Shown here: positions 22,952 to 35,099 of the stretch, in pieces
Layout: each line of letters opens with the position of its first letter
Numbering within the stretch: the stretch's first letter is position 1
DNA from: Oxytricha trifallax
Taxonomy: Eukaryota; Ciliophora; Spirotrichea; Sporadotrichida; Oxytrichidae
Length of the DNA: 64,000 nucleotides
NCBI GenBank assembly: GCA_000711775.1
Contig: ARYC01000369.1
Coordinates: 81,712 to 145,711 of the forward strand
Reading direction: 5' to 3'
The notes under the pieces: model-generated
The model's database searches: none
The model's input: the letters and a program-made list of their open reading frames with translations, nothing else
Told to the model about the DNA's origin: nothing
Position numbers and translations under genes: made by a program

Positions 22952-23015
<64 letters not shown>
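22952..23015 (+). repeat. (GTA)21 microsatellite
   Basis: This is 64 uninterrupted bases of GTA repeats just inside the left end of the GC-rich element. The flanks TATAGAGGTT and AGAGGCTATT are short and partly symmetric. No function can be inferred. Confidence 0.97.
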
Positions 23016-23127
23016 AGGCTATTCTACTAAAGCTACCAAAATGACGAATGTCATATTTAATTATTATAAACTGCTACCCCTCTATAATATTACTTAAGAA
23101 TCCTTAAGAAAGTCACGAATCCAACAT

Positions 23128-23700
23128 ATGAACCTACTGCTCCTTAATTCTAACGCCCCGCTCAGCCAGCAAGACGACCCATAGCTGCTGGAGGACCCCT
23201 CAGAGGATCTGCTGCTTGACCATCTTGAGTTTGACGACCCCCTGCTTACAAAGACATCTTTCAAACAGCGCCTAAACACTCTCCTGAGCAACATTTAGAT
23301 AGCGAATAAAAATCATGGGGCCCTCTGACACGTGGTGAGTAGCATTCTCGGCACGCGCTCCACGCTCTCCTATTCGTAACTAGTGGACGAGGCCTTGCAT
23401 GCAACTGTGAAAATGGGGAGGGAAGATGGCGGGCGCCATATTGGAGGTTCTCATGATGATTCGACTCATTACCAAACCATGGGTGACTTCTTGGATCCTA
23501 CTTTAGATGCTTTGCCTCCTCTCACCAGGTAAGCTTAAACAATAGTAATTGATAGCGAGATTTAGGGAAGGAGCACAACGTAACCTATTACCCAAGCTAA
23601 GCGATCAGGGGGCGAGTCCCAGCAATTATCTCAAGAACGCCTGCTGTCCAGATACCGTTGGCTCAGCCACCAAGCCAGTTGGCATCCTGAATACTCATGA
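23128..23700 (+). CDS. Hypothetical GC-rich ORF in the 22846-24630 element
   Basis: With TGA as sole stop, ATG 23128 opens a 66-residue frame to TGA 23326-23328: NSNAPLSQQDDPQLLEDPSE, then SFKQRLNTLLSN. The same frame continues without another TGA to 23698-23700, including STLSYSQLVDEALHATVKMG and MGDFLDPTLDALPPLTR. So the region looks like one acidic, Leu-rich protein frame broken by a single TGA, by a splice site (CACCAG-GTAAGC at 23524-23534 fits a donor), or by decay. No family was recognised. Composition and codon use differ from every other gene in the window. Confidence 0.35.
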
Positions 23701-24187
23701 GTAGCCAAAGGCACTAAACTCTTATGCCAAAGCACGAAGCTCTAGTGCATTGCGCCTAGCGAAAACTATACTACTCTAGTGCTAAAGTGTATCAGCATTA
23801 AACCCTTCTAAATCAGGATTCTTGGCACCCTAGTCTATGACAGTCAAACTGGCCTGTTTGTGGGCAGCACTCTACATGCGTTGGCTTAAATCGCATACAT
23901 TAGGGCACTCACTGCATGAAACCGACTTATGAGGACTCTGAGGGTCGAGTGATTTTGAATATTCCAACTACCTGGCGTCATCAGCAAAAGTATACCTCGA
24001 ATAATCTTGTATGGTAACAGCTGCCTGCCCAGTTATTTGTAACTCGCTAGCTCAGGCTGTGCTCTCTCGATCGAGGTACGATAAAACTAAGGTGGATTGC
24101 TAAAATAATCGAATTCGCCTGACAAGCTCTGTAAAATTCAAAAATTAGAAAATCCCAATTAAAGTTCTCCGAAGCTAGACATTCTGA

Positions 24188-24544
24188 GTGCCTCCCACCA
24201 ACTAAGACCCAATCAAGAATAATGAGACTGTAGACAACATCATGAACCGAGCTGCTGAAAGAGACAAGAGACCCCTGTCAATAAGCAAGGAAAGGCAAAG
24301 AAGAGAAAACGTCATAAAGAGATTCAAGAAGGACCTGGCCATGCTAATGCAGAGCTCCCCCACCTCCCCCTCAGTTCCTCCAGAAATTCAAGCCCGCCCT
24401 CACCAAGGACACCGTAGATTCATTGATGAAGGAAGCATCGAAATTCAAACCAAAGGATGGAGAATGCGAAAAGATCAAGAACCTGGACCGGGAGAGGCAA
24501 GAGCAGCTCAGACCTTGAGAGAGATTGGCAAATTTGTGAAGTGA
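24188..24544 (+). CDS. Hypothetical basic ORF in the GC-rich element, with a frame change
   Basis: One frame (24188-24376) reads DNIMNRAAERDKRPLSISKE then RRENVIKRFKKDLAMLMQ, very basic and helix-forming. Near 24378 the protein-like reading moves to another frame, KFKPALTKDTVDSLMKEASK through KDGECEKIKNLDRE, ending at TGA 24516-24518. This suggests a frameshift or a small intron or IES around the proline-rich stretch 24355-24380. It may be the 3' end of the same gene as 23128-23700. The family was not recognised. Confidence 0.35.
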
Positions 24545-24630
24545 ATTATGTGATATTAAGTTTCAAGTATTTGTATTTTGATTAATTTTATACGTCTACA
24601 AAAAATTGTAAATAACAGCATTGGGGTTTT

Positions 24631-25160
24631 AGTATGTCTATAAACTCCCCGCCTCCCATAATACTCAATTTTACCTAAAGTTTAATTTCAAATTATGAAT
24701 CAAATTTTTTAATTATCAATAAATTTCCCAAAAAATATTTATTTAAAATAGCAAAATTTGTTTTCAATATATTAAATACTCCCTATTTTATTATTTACAT
24801 AAAATAATTTATATAAAATGGAGCTTTATGGGGTGGAGTTTTTTTAAATATAATGAAATGTGGTAGTAGGTCTATAAAGATCAAAGTAAAAAAAATATTT
24901 GAAATAGAAAAGGATAAAATTCTTAAAAATATAAGATTAAACTGCATATGATTATTCGAGTTTTAATAATGGATCATTCCCTAGAAATATCATTTAGGTT
25001 TTATAATTATAATAATTTACCTTAAAAAGTATTTTTTTAGATTTTCCAGAATGTAAAAGAATATACTTGAATTTATCTTGTTTATAATATATCAAATCAA
25101 AATTGATATATGTCAATAAAAAATATTGAAAAAATATTATTTATATTTTCAAATTTATAA
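24631..25160. other. AT-rich spacer, no feature seen
   Basis: Low-complexity AT-rich sequence with no recognised gene or repeat. Confidence 0.45.
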
Positions 25161-25186
25161 AAACTTTTCAACTATTAAAAACAGTA

Positions 25187-25725
25187 ATGCAAGGCTAAAT
25201 GGCTGAAATGCTTGTAATGCAAAGAGCGATTCATCAAAAAGTGGTCCTAAAAGGCTAAAAATTCTAAGTAATATTTATTTTTTATAATTTAATTTGAACT
25301 ACATTTATTTACTAAGCACCTACAATTATTACACAATCCACCAACTAACCTATGATTAAGTCATCCGTTAACAAGGTCAAGAACCAGTTAGCACTCAACG
25401 AACCTCCCGGACATTTGTCTACCATCACTGGAAATTTAAATTATGTTGATTCTATAATTTATTTAAATCAAATTATATTTAGAATTACTTATTAAATAAT
25501 GTTATAAACTCAGCATACGGTGCTTTTGCGGCCACAAATACCAAGCAAAATTAATTGAAATGAGCGGTTGAAGCCTAAACTTAATGGTTCTGATGATAAA
25601 CGGAACTGTACTATTATAACCTTACTGAAGAGGAATATACTTCAGAATGAAAAGTTTATATATAAAAGTTTGAAATTAGTGGATGGTATTGAAAATGCTT
25701 GGTACTTTAACATCTGAGATATTTT
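25187..25725 (+). CDS. Gene G, copy G1: unrecognised protein in several short segments
   Basis: Several less AT-rich patches read as protein with TAA/TAG as Gln: 25187 (MQGQMAEMLVMQRAIHQK), 25352 (MIKSSVNKVKNQLALNEPPG), and 25520-25559 plus 25573-25690 (AYGAFAATNTKQNQ, then LKPKLNGSDDKRNCTIITLL). The last pair is joined by removing a 13-bp IES with TTGAA at 25555-25559 and 25568-25572. The paralogue at 52727 has a TTGAA pointer at the same place and a similar pattern (AY..F.A.T.....LK). How the first two patches connect, and whether they belong to this gene, is not established. No family was recognised. Confidence 0.4.
25560..25572 (+). other. 13-bp IES in gene G1, pointer TTGAA
   Basis: This is a very short eliminated sequence: TTGAA, eight bases, TTGAA. 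Removing it opens the frame past the TGA at 25561-25563. The corresponding IES in G2 is 22 bp with the same pointer. Confidence 0.5.
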
Positions 25726-27330
25726 CAATTGAATCTGATAATAATTTCAAATTTAGATATTGTTCTAAAAATAAGAATTAAATAAAAAATTATACCATAA
25801 TTTTTCATTTTTTCATGATTCAATTTTATTTTATTCACTTTATAAGCAAATTAATAATTTTAAAAGATTTTTAATGAAAACTAAACTCTTTTTTTTCCAA
25901 TTAGTTTATACGAGAGATGAAACTTTGATATATAACTTTAGATATTTTGCTTAATTTCTTAAAATTAATAAACTATGTCTTTTTCATAACACGATTTGTT
26001 CTAGATCCTCTTTAGTTTAATTATATGTATGCATTTGTGAATTTAATTTCTCAATTTTACTTCACATATATGATAATGAAAATTATAATTATAAATTTAA
26101 ATTGTGATATTTTTTAGTTGTAATAATGTAAGTATTTTAATTTCTTTTTATGAATTAATTATTCATTGATTTCTGTATAAAAGCAATTTTTTTGGAATTT
26201 ATATTTATTATTTAATTAAAAGATTATTTATGTCACAAAATTGTAAATTTTTTCATAAAAATTAGATGTATTTTATTTTACTGGATTGAAATAAAAAAGA
26301 ATTCATAAGCATAAATAATTAATATATTGATTACAACAGTATATATAATTAAGTATCTTATCAAGGTGTTTAAATAATAAATAAAATTAAGTAACTTTTA
26401 TATAAAAGAATGATATATAATAATAAATTTTAATTTAATGGTTGTAAATATTTAGTAAATCAAATTTAAATATAATTTTACTTGCTAATATGCACACTAT
26501 TTTTGCTAAAGTTATTAAAGGGGATGTTAAATTTGAAAAAAAAGTATAAAAATAAATATATTTATATATAAAATCATATTATTAATTTGAAAAAAATTAA
26601 GATTAATTCAACAAATCTATTTACAACCAACTCACTTCCTTACTTTTTTCAAAATTTTTAATTAAAATAATAATTAAGGTTTTGGTACTTTTATTAAAAA
26701 TATTAAATAAATTTTAAATGCTATTTCCATTCACTCAGAAATCGCTTTTCATAAATGAGTTAAGATAAAATTATTTGTCTATATATGCATTTAAAATATA
26801 GTTTGTTATTTTTTTTACTCTAAAATTAATGTTTTTTTAATGCAGATTTGATAATGATGTTAATTTAATTTAAATAAATTTAACTTATTTTTAGGTGCTT
26901 TTACATGAAGAAGAATCCTAATATATTTCTAATTTTATTAATATAAATCCTTTCTAATAATTTAAGGTAAGTTAATATTGTAATTAATATTATAAAGTAA
27001 GAAATTAAATTAAAATTTTAGGAAAAATTAATTGAAGAATTTAAATTTTATTTTAATTATGATTTGCTGAAATTTTGATAAATGTCATAGTAATAAAACA
27101 AGATTATTTTTTTATATATTTGAATTACATAATATAAATGTAGAGAAAGGTAGTATATTAACCTCAAGATTTACAGACACCAGTTAGCAAAGCGAAAATT
27201 GCTAAAGAATCTGAAAAATCACAAAAAATTGAAAATGACGTTCTAAATCTTAAAATATTATTGAATCATTCCAATATTATTATTTCATTTAAATAAATTT
27301 AAGTTGAGAAATTATTTATTATAATAGATT
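25690..27330. repeat. Segmental duplication containing F2 (partner 53000-54590)
   Basis: Long stretches match 53000-54590, for example around 26320-26385 and 53580-53632 (GATTACAACAGTATATA, GTATCTTATCAAGGTGTT). Gene G precedes and an F gene follows in both copies. Confidence 0.85.
26891..26921 (+). repeat. Conserved leader motif upstream of F genes
   Basis: TTAGGTGCTTTTACATGAAG followed by AAGAATCCTAAT occurs at 19862, 26891 and 36981 with almost no change, and altered at 54176. It lies about 215-270 bp upstream of the F-gene ATG each time. It could be a short coding segment (LLHEEESQ in one frame), a 5' leader or a regulatory site. Confidence 0.6.
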
Positions 27331-28955
27331 TTATAATACAATTGCTTATTAGATAAACTGTGTATTATTGGTGCAAAAATGTAAAAATTAAGGTAGAAAA
27401 AATTTGCAAGTCGTGAGCAGTAACATTAAAAGGAACTAATTTGCATTTAAAAAAAGATAATACAAGAGGAGAAAATTATAGTTATTTTTTAAATGAATTT
27501 TTAGCAAAAGTAATTTATAATTTTTGGTTTATTTCATCATAATGAATTAAAAGCATGGGCGACATGATAAGCCAAAGATAATCATTTTTGTAAGAAAATA
27601 GATTAGCTGTTCAAATTTAAATATATAAAACTACATCTTTACTAGTTTGTTGAAGTTAAATTAAATAAAACAGCTTTTTTTATTACAAATTCTTATGTTC
27701 TTCAACATTATTTTCTTGTATTTTAAGAAAAATATACTTAATAAATTATGAATGATATATATATTTTTACAAATTAATATTAAATAATTACTCATGAATT
27801 ATAATAATAATATATTTTTATTTAAATTCAAGGATTTGGTTCAAGGACAACCTCAGGACAGTTAAAAAATTATTTATTCTTTTATTCAATAAACTGATGA
27901 AAATATTTTACGTAATATGATAATAAATTTAAATAATACCTTTTTTATCACCACAACAAGTTTTTTTAAAGGAATTAATATGAAGCACTTATTTCTGGTA
28001 AATTTTGGTCTGAAATATCAAATCAAATAGTAAAACGATCTTTAAATCGTACTTATATAAAAGATTAGTTATAAAATTGTTGAAGTATTTTATATCTTTT
28101 GTTTATTATTTGGCAAAAAAATTGATACATTTCAACAAAAATTAATATTTATAAATATGATTCAAAGTAAATACAATAAAGCTATTAATTCAATAATAAA
28201 GTGACTATTATAATATTTATCAACTTAATTAAACTTATTTAAGGATATCTTACTAATAGTTTTAAATTAATTAATAGTTTATTCCCATCAATTTAAAATA
28301 TAATTATTGTTTTTTTTATTTTTGTATAGTACTACAAAATTATAACCAAATTTTATGGAAAAAGATTCAAAATAGTTGAATAAGTTTATAAATATTCTTG
28401 ACTAAAAATTAAAAATAGTTGCTATAAAGTTTTTATTTTTATTCAATATTTTCAAACGAAACTAATGAAAAAGAATGTTTTAAAAATAGATTTACATATA
28501 AAAAAATTTTGCATAATAAATCATCTACCACTAGATAGTAATTGTCTAAAATAGTTATTAATCTTTACTTAATAAAAAGTTTTAATATTATAATTTAAAA
28601 AGCATTAAGAAAAAGAAATATTAAATTTCAATAAATATTTAAATATTATTAATTTTAAATTATAATAGTAAATAAACACAATTAATTATATACCAAATAT
28701 AGTTATGGAGTGAGGCCAAGAAACCTGAAAGTATGTATGATATGGTAAGTGGAATGGCATAAGACTAAAAAGAAATGATTTAAATATAATATTAAATGTT
28801 GCATTATCAAAGAGAGATGTAGCATTATCAAAGAGAGATAGTTCATGAACTAAGAGATTTGAGGCATGATATAAGAGAGATATTTGATAATATTAGAGGA
28901 ACTGTTAAATAAATGAGCACTAATCTTCAAAAAATATCAAGAGAGCAAAAGTAAA
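27138..28955 (+). CDS. F-family gene, copy F2: three MDSs including a 24-bp micro-MDS
   Basis: MDS 1 (27138-27243) reads MQRKVVYQPQDLQTPVSKAK then IAKESEKSQKIENDV. MDS 2 (27839-27862) is only 24 bp and reads QGQPQDS. MDS 3 (28709 to about 28955) reads EAKKPESMYDMVSGMAQDQK and continues as a long Gln-rich coiled coil (HELRDLRHDIREIFDNIRG, TNLQKISREQKQ) containing a tandem duplication of the HYQREM unit. Pointers GTTC (27240-27243, 27839-27842) and AGT (27860-27862, 28709-28711) join everything in one frame. The family is not recognised; coiled-coil structure is the only functional hint. Confidence 0.65.
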
Positions 28956-28959
28956 TTAA

Positions 28960-31440
28960 AATTTAATTTTAGATTGATTTTAATTAAAAAAATATTATTT
29001 ATTAAATAATAATTTATTTTCAGGCTTTTATCTTTTTTATCTCCCCACTCTCAATTTTAACTTCATTTATAAATTAATATTATATTCCGATTTTTTTATC
29101 TCTCAATAAATCAAATCCCATTAGGATTTAACCTTAATTACAATAATCGGAAAAAAAATCATTCTTTGTTTATCTAAAAATAATAAATTCTATAATTGCA
29201 TTGAATATAAATTATAAAAAAATCTTTTTCACATCACACTATACTTCTTTCTTTAATAAATAATCATATATATATTTAGAATTCTCACTGAATCAATGCA
29301 AAATTAAGGATTGTAAATTTTGTTCAGTTAAAAAAATAGTGGAAAATCTTACTATTTTTTTAATTATGTGCAATTGTAAACTCTATCCCTTCGTCAGTAA
29401 GCCTTTATTAAATTTACTATTTTATATGAATTTACTTATAATTTTAATTTTTCAATTAAGTAAAATCTCTGGTCTCTTTTTTTTTTTCAAGGCTTTTTGT
29501 TTGTAAAATTTTTAAACCTCTCTTTAATTTGTTAATAAAGCCAGTTTTTATTAAGCAGTGAAATTTTTGAAGGTAAGCCAACTATGATTAGTATAGTAGC
29601 AAACCACGTCATTAGATCTCTTATGCGATAGATAAGTCATACGTTTCTTATCTAAACATGCATTTATTTAATAAAAAGCTCTTTTTACCATCACAGTTTT
29701 AATAAATTTTACGATAAATTAATTAATTAGGAGAAATTATGATAGAGAATATACATTAATTACTTAAAATTATAGTATATAGGAAATAAAAATAGTACTA
29801 GAAATAATATATATATTGATACCATACTAGTGCAAATATTAAAATCAAGAAAGATGACAAATACAATTATATATAATACCCGATTATTTATAGTAGGCAA
29901 ACTTATAATTCCACAATATATTTATTATAAAATATAATATCTTATTTTCCTATGCTACACCAATAAAAATATAGAAAAAATATTTTTATCTATTTTTTCC
30001 GAATATAAATTTTATGGATTTATATGGTCCAAATAATTCAGTTTTAATATGATTTTAGAAATTTAATTAGTCTTTTATAAGCGATTATTTTAAATGCGAT
30101 TTTTAAATAGTAACTTTCATATAAAAACATTTAACATTACTAAAAAAGTATTTAACTTTATTAAAATTAATTTTATGACTAAAAAACAATTAAATTACTA
30201 TTTAAATTAAATAATGATATAATATAAATTATAGGTAAGGTTCTTCATGAAGTTTCTCATAACATATTTATATTCTAAATTTTCTTTAATTTAATAATTT
30301 TTTCTTTTAATTAAATAAATCCAAACATATTTTATAACAATGGACAGCTTCATAAGAGATCTAAAAATATTGGAATTAAACGCTCAGCAAAATTATAAGT
30401 TTAGATGCAATAGTAAGGTCCAATTACTTCTTAAATGAACCGACTGAATATAAAAAGTCGAAATTTCTTTTAATTTTTTAAAAAAATAAATATTATCTTT
30501 ACATATCTAAATAAAGTTTTTTTTTCTTTTAAATCTAGAAAAATAAATGGGTATATAATTATCTTTTACAAGATTAATTAAAAGCAAAAAATTATTTTAT
30601 ATAAATAAAATTGTGGACTTCTAATAGGATAATATTAATGATAATTTAATAATTTTCCTTATGGAATTATAAAAGAGGAAGCTAATATTTTAATTAAGTT
30701 TAGTGATTGTTTATATCTATTGATCAAGAGCGCTTTCTATAATTCTTTGATAAAATTAAGGCAACAAAAAGTTTTTAATATCAAAGATATTTATAAAGCG
30801 TTTTATTCATTTAAAATAAAATTAATTAAAAGATATATTTAAAAAATTATAAATTAAATAGTGAAATAATGAAAAAAATATTAAATTTTTTAAGATATTT
30901 ATGGAAAGAGAAAATAATAAATTGTAAAACTCCTAATTATAAACTATTTTTGTGAACTAAGCCTAACCGATTCGTGCCAGAAATTAAAACCTAAATTTCT
31001 CTAGTATTTATTGGCTATTAATCGAGAATGTATAATTTTTAAGTTTATTTTTCATTCATTAAAATTTGACAATAACTAAATAATAAATACAAGCTCAAAC
31101 TTTTTGTTAGCATCAACTTTTTCTTATACAGAAAGTTGATTTAAAAATAAATAATATAGAAGAAATTTAAACATGAACGGACAGTTGCAATGTCTCATTA
31201 TAGCTTCCTGAGCTTCATAATTCAATATTGTAAGACAAATTTAATATTTTAGCAATGATTAATTGCAGAAGATATTATTACATAGTATTGATTTTATTTA
31301 AGTTGATGAGAAGAATGTTTGTAAAGTGTTTTTTTGTTAAATTTTGTAGAGAATTTTTAATTACTTATTAAATTAGATTTAGAATCTTCAATTTTTATAA
31401 AAGCCTTTATAAACTAAATAATAAAGCTTGAATTAATAAA
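28960..31440. other. AT-rich region with one short open patch
   Basis: Mostly AT-rich sequence. ATG 30340 opens MDSFIRDLKILELNAQQNYK then FRCNSKVQLLLK to TGA, which looks more protein-like than its surroundings and could be a first segment of the H gene downstream. No pointer was found. Confidence 0.3.
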
Positions 31441-32750
31441 GTTTCATATAAAAAAAAATATTTAACTCTTCTTTGCACGGGCTTTGGGGGTTTTAAATGT
31501 CTCCGCAACTACTAGATAGTAACCAAAGTTCGTTTAAGTCAAGAAATGATCCTAGTGTGTCCAAAAGGCGAGCAGTGAGATGGCACAATAATATAGAATT
31601 AATAATATAAAAATTTATAATTAGTCAGATAAAGAATCCTCAAATTTACTGTTTTAAAGACGATAGATTTTTAAAGTTTTCTAATGACGATTTAAATTTA
31701 TAATATTCTCAACGATGCAAACAATAAATATAGTTATAATCTTGTAATTAAATTAAAAATTATACTTTTGGTTTATTTGCTTTTATATAAATACAATCAA
31801 AAACTTTATAAATAAACATTTTAAAGAAACTTAAAATTTAAAACACATATATATTAATTCTCACCTTATACCTAACCAGATTAACTTTTAATTTCATAAT
31901 TTATGATATAATAAATCTGTCTATTAACACACACATCTATATTATATGTTTCTCATTATATATCCAATAAAGTTAAGTTATATTTAATGCAATCACTTTT
32001 TCCACTTAAATATTTGAAATTGATGTAAATATTTAAAAAAAATTGAAAAAAATTTATTTATTTGTATCCATGTAGTTAAATGATTTCTTGTTAAAGTTTG
32101 ATATACTCCGAGAGATCAGATGAATTTATTCTATGATAATTTTGAATAGAAATCTCTATTTTAATCATGCAGTTACCTTTACTTAATTTCTTGACTTTAA
32201 TTGAAATGTAAAATTAATAATAATAAATTTTAATCCATATAATACTAAAATAATAAACAGAGCTTCTAACAAATATTAATTTCAATCCACCCTCAATCTC
32301 TATAAACTGATTTTTAATAAACTTTTTTCTAAAGCCTTTTTTAATTTCTCTCTTATATAGAAGTGATTAAAATAATTTTTCAAAAAAAGTAGTGGAGGAT
32401 TATATCTTAAGATAGTAATGTGATAAAGGGAATAGTCAAAGTTGTGGGAATAAATTTTATATTCTCTAATTAGTTTAATTATATTCAATCTTCATGATCA
32501 AATACTATAATATTATGAAGAATATTGTTATCACACTCTAGTTTTAAAGTTTCAATATAAAATAATGATAAAAAATATTATTATTACCAGATTTATTAAT
32601 GTGGATTAACAAAATAGGAAATGATAATGCTCCTGTATAAATAGATTACACGAACAATTAGAGTTAGTTAATAAGGGTGTATGATCTTAATTCCATAATA
32701 TTGTTAGGAAGAGATACTAGATTTTCAATATGAATCAGACAAAGTTAATA
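30950..32750. repeat. Segmental duplication containing H1 (partner about 41830-45070)
   Basis: Shared blocks include GACGATTTAAATTTATAAT at 31689 and 43647, and the 3' block ending in CAGACAAAG at 32737 and 45060. The partner is interrupted by the MITE at 44167-44588. Confidence 0.75.
31497..32123 (+). CDS. Gene H, copy H1: unrecognised 208-codon ORF
   Basis: With TGA as the only stop, ATG 31497 is open to TGA 32121-32123. The first 80 or so codons look coding (SFKSRNDPSVSKRRAVRWHN, NPQIYCFKDDRFLKFSNDDL); the rest is AT-rich and may be chance. A diverged copy starts at ATG 43452 (MSSELFLDRTARSFKSRND) but hits TGA at 43575. The sequence just before both ATGs (GGGCTTTGGGGGTTTT here, GGGTCTTCGGGATTTC at 43437) resembles a decayed TBE right end, so the ORF might sit next to an old transposon scar. 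No family was recognised. Confidence 0.35.
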
Positions 32751-32848
32751 TATTCAAAACCCCTTAATGAGGTTTATAAGTGCTTTGATTAGTAGGGTAT
32801 AGTTGGGGTTTTATTGGGGTTAGTAGAGAAATTTGGCCAATTCGCAAA

Positions 32849-33860
32849 ATGAGAAATAGAAATTAGCGAAATTTAGGGTCTATTTATGATGAGTTATATT
32901 TAGATTTTCTTCTTAGCTTAGGTATGGTACAAGTATTAATATAGACTAAGTCAAACCAGTACTGAATTATACAGCCATAGCAAGACTCCTACGCAAGGAT
33001 GCCTCAACAGTTAGGTATCATTGCTTGTTAGCTGTTTAACATTTTAATTCTGGCTCTTGAAAGCATCCTGCAAGAAAAAAAAAGATTTCTCAGGCTCATA
33101 TTGAATTCCTCTGCGACTCTAAGATTTTAAACTATTGGTAGCACTTTCTATTAGACTAGAGAGTGGTAATGTTTTAGAGTAAATTTACTGACATTCGTAT
33201 CTCTCCTTAGACTAAAGCCAATATTTATAGAAGAAATGGTATTAATTTCAAGACTGTCAACATAGTGAGAGAGTGATTGATTTTACTGTACCATTTTATA
33301 GCAATAAAATAAACTATATTTATGATTAAATGCAGAGGGCTATTGACAATAACATCAAATTTATACACGCTGATGAAGCTGTATTCACCTTCAACACTTT
33401 TATTAATAAGTCCTGTTATAAGAAGTATGATAATCTAGAAGTTTATGACTAAAAAGGGAAGGTAGTCACCCATGCAATTTTAGCTAGTATTAGTGAACAT
33501 TCGGGCTTAGAGAGTTATGTCATTTTCCCTCTATTAAGAGAGAGTAGTATATAGAGTTCCTACATAAGCTCAGAGAAGAGTATAAAGGAGTCTAAGAAAG
33601 CTTATGAAGAGTTAAACATAACTCCTGTATACAACGTTCCTTATGTTCCATAATTTAATGGAATTAAATTCTACTGGAGTTAAATCTAGAATCACTACAA
33701 GAAACTGCTGCTGTATCATCATATGCATGACTTGCCCATGATTCAGTAGACTTGATACAGAGTAGCTGCAAGAGAGTAAGCATAGATAAGACAATAATTT
33801 GTGCGAGAGAGGGAAGAATGAATGTTTATAAATAAGTTTTAGATTTAAATGAACGAATAA
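32849..33860 (+). pseudogene. Decayed TBE transposase
   Basis: Homologous to 2912-3981 with many small indels and a deletion near 33580 that removes the FVDNLSVHK region holding the second catalytic Asp. HADEAVFTFNTF is still readable near 33370. It is clearly inactive. Confidence 0.85.
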
Positions 33861-33867
33861 GTTCACA

Positions 33868-34650
33868 TATTAAACTAACCCATAAAGGGGTTTGCTTCTC
33901 TTTCTTCTCCTCTTCTTATTGCTTGCTTGGGCCCATATTTCTTCTCTTAGTACCAGCTCCTGCATTATGTTCATTTCATCTGACTTTTAAGCATCTTTAT
34001 AAAGCATCTTGCTCACTTCATGAATAGTCTATGACTTTCTCTCTCTGTAAACCTTTGCATGTTCTTTCTTTAGGAATATACTAGTACCAGGTTCCCCAAA
34101 AAAGTTATGAATCAAAGCTTACTAGAGAGGTAAGGATGCTTTTTAAGCTCAGCGAGCCAAGTTTTGCTTATTAGAATGCCTCGCTTCTTTTAATCTTCAG
34201 GAGAAATAGAGTAGCATCTTTGTAAGCTTATTTAATGATCGCTCTAAGATAACTCTCTTTTAAAGTACCAAGAACACCAAAGAAGAGACTTCTTTCTGGA
34301 AGCTTAGCAGAGAGTTGTTTCTTGGTAGGAAGATAAACTACCATCTCTTTATCTTTAATTCCATCTTCGGTAAAATTGGTGACAGAAATCTTTGGATAGT
34401 TTGAATCCCTTTCAACTTAATCTTATTGTTTTTAAAGGCCTTCTTCTCATCACATAGTATAGCTTTTAAGAATGATATTTTGGTACCTTCCATGGTTGGA
34501 GGAATAAACTAACTACACTTAAAGTAAAAAATCAGAAAATATTCTTACCATGTTAAGTGAGGTAACGATAAAGATATTCTTCTCTTCTAAACTTTGAGAT
34601 CATTTCTTGAGCCTCAACTCTCTTCAATGTAGTACTAATATAGATTACAT
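33868..34650 (-). pseudogene. Decayed TBE 22-kDa ORF
   Basis: Homologous to 3988-4777. The former ATG is at 34650-34648. Intron-like borders survive in altered form. There are many substitutions and a TGA near 33970, as in the copy at 1-703. Confidence 0.75.
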
Positions 34651-35099
34651 CTTTGTTCCTTCTTCTATTAATAAATATCTAACTTTAATATATAGACTTC
34701 TTGATCTTACTGTTTAAGAACTTTCTATAAAATATGGGCATCTTATAGGAGATTAATCTTATAATGATACGTGAAGAAAGTTGGCAGAAGCTGTAACAAA
34801 CTTCAGAGATGGATCTCCATTTTCATTAATTTAGTTCCTTTAAATTAGTATTAAATTTTTTTAAAAAAATTTAATTTGTACTAGTACTTAATCTGTTTAA
34901 TTTTAATTGGTATCAGTTTTATAGTACCAAAACTCAATTAGTACCTAGTTTTAACTAATAAGGTTGTAATGGAAAAGTTCCAAAATAGTTAAAAACTTAA
35001 TTAGTACCACTACCAACCTGAATTTTTTCTAAGTTTGTACCAAAATCAAAAATATTAAGCATGAAATTAGAAAAATTATAGTAATAAACTAAGTACAAT

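Larger units (their letters stand above)
22846..24630. mobile_element. 1785-bp GC-rich element with AAAACCCC inverted ends (not TBE)
   Basis: A perfect 25-bp inverted repeat (22846-22870 and 24606-24630) begins AAAACCCCAATGCTGTTATT. Weaker similarity continues to about 65 bp (GACGTAT..AAATTAATCA on both sides). The trinucleotide AGT flanks both ends (22843-22845 and 24631-24633), the same ANT form of 3-bp duplication as TBEs, and the terminus contains one C4A4 unit. The rest is unlike TBE. About 23100-24540 is strongly GC-rich compared with everything around it. It contains a (GTA) repeat and several open frames, but no recognised transposase. It is probably a non-autonomous relative mobilised by TBE-type machinery, or a new family carrying foreign-looking cargo. 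Confidence 0.8.

Noticed and set aside
23094..23294. Minus-strand Ser/Arg-rich 66-codon ORF
   Set aside because: It is the antisense of the acidic frame at 23128-23328. Its Ser/Arg bias follows from GC-rich Leu/Asp codons on the other strand.
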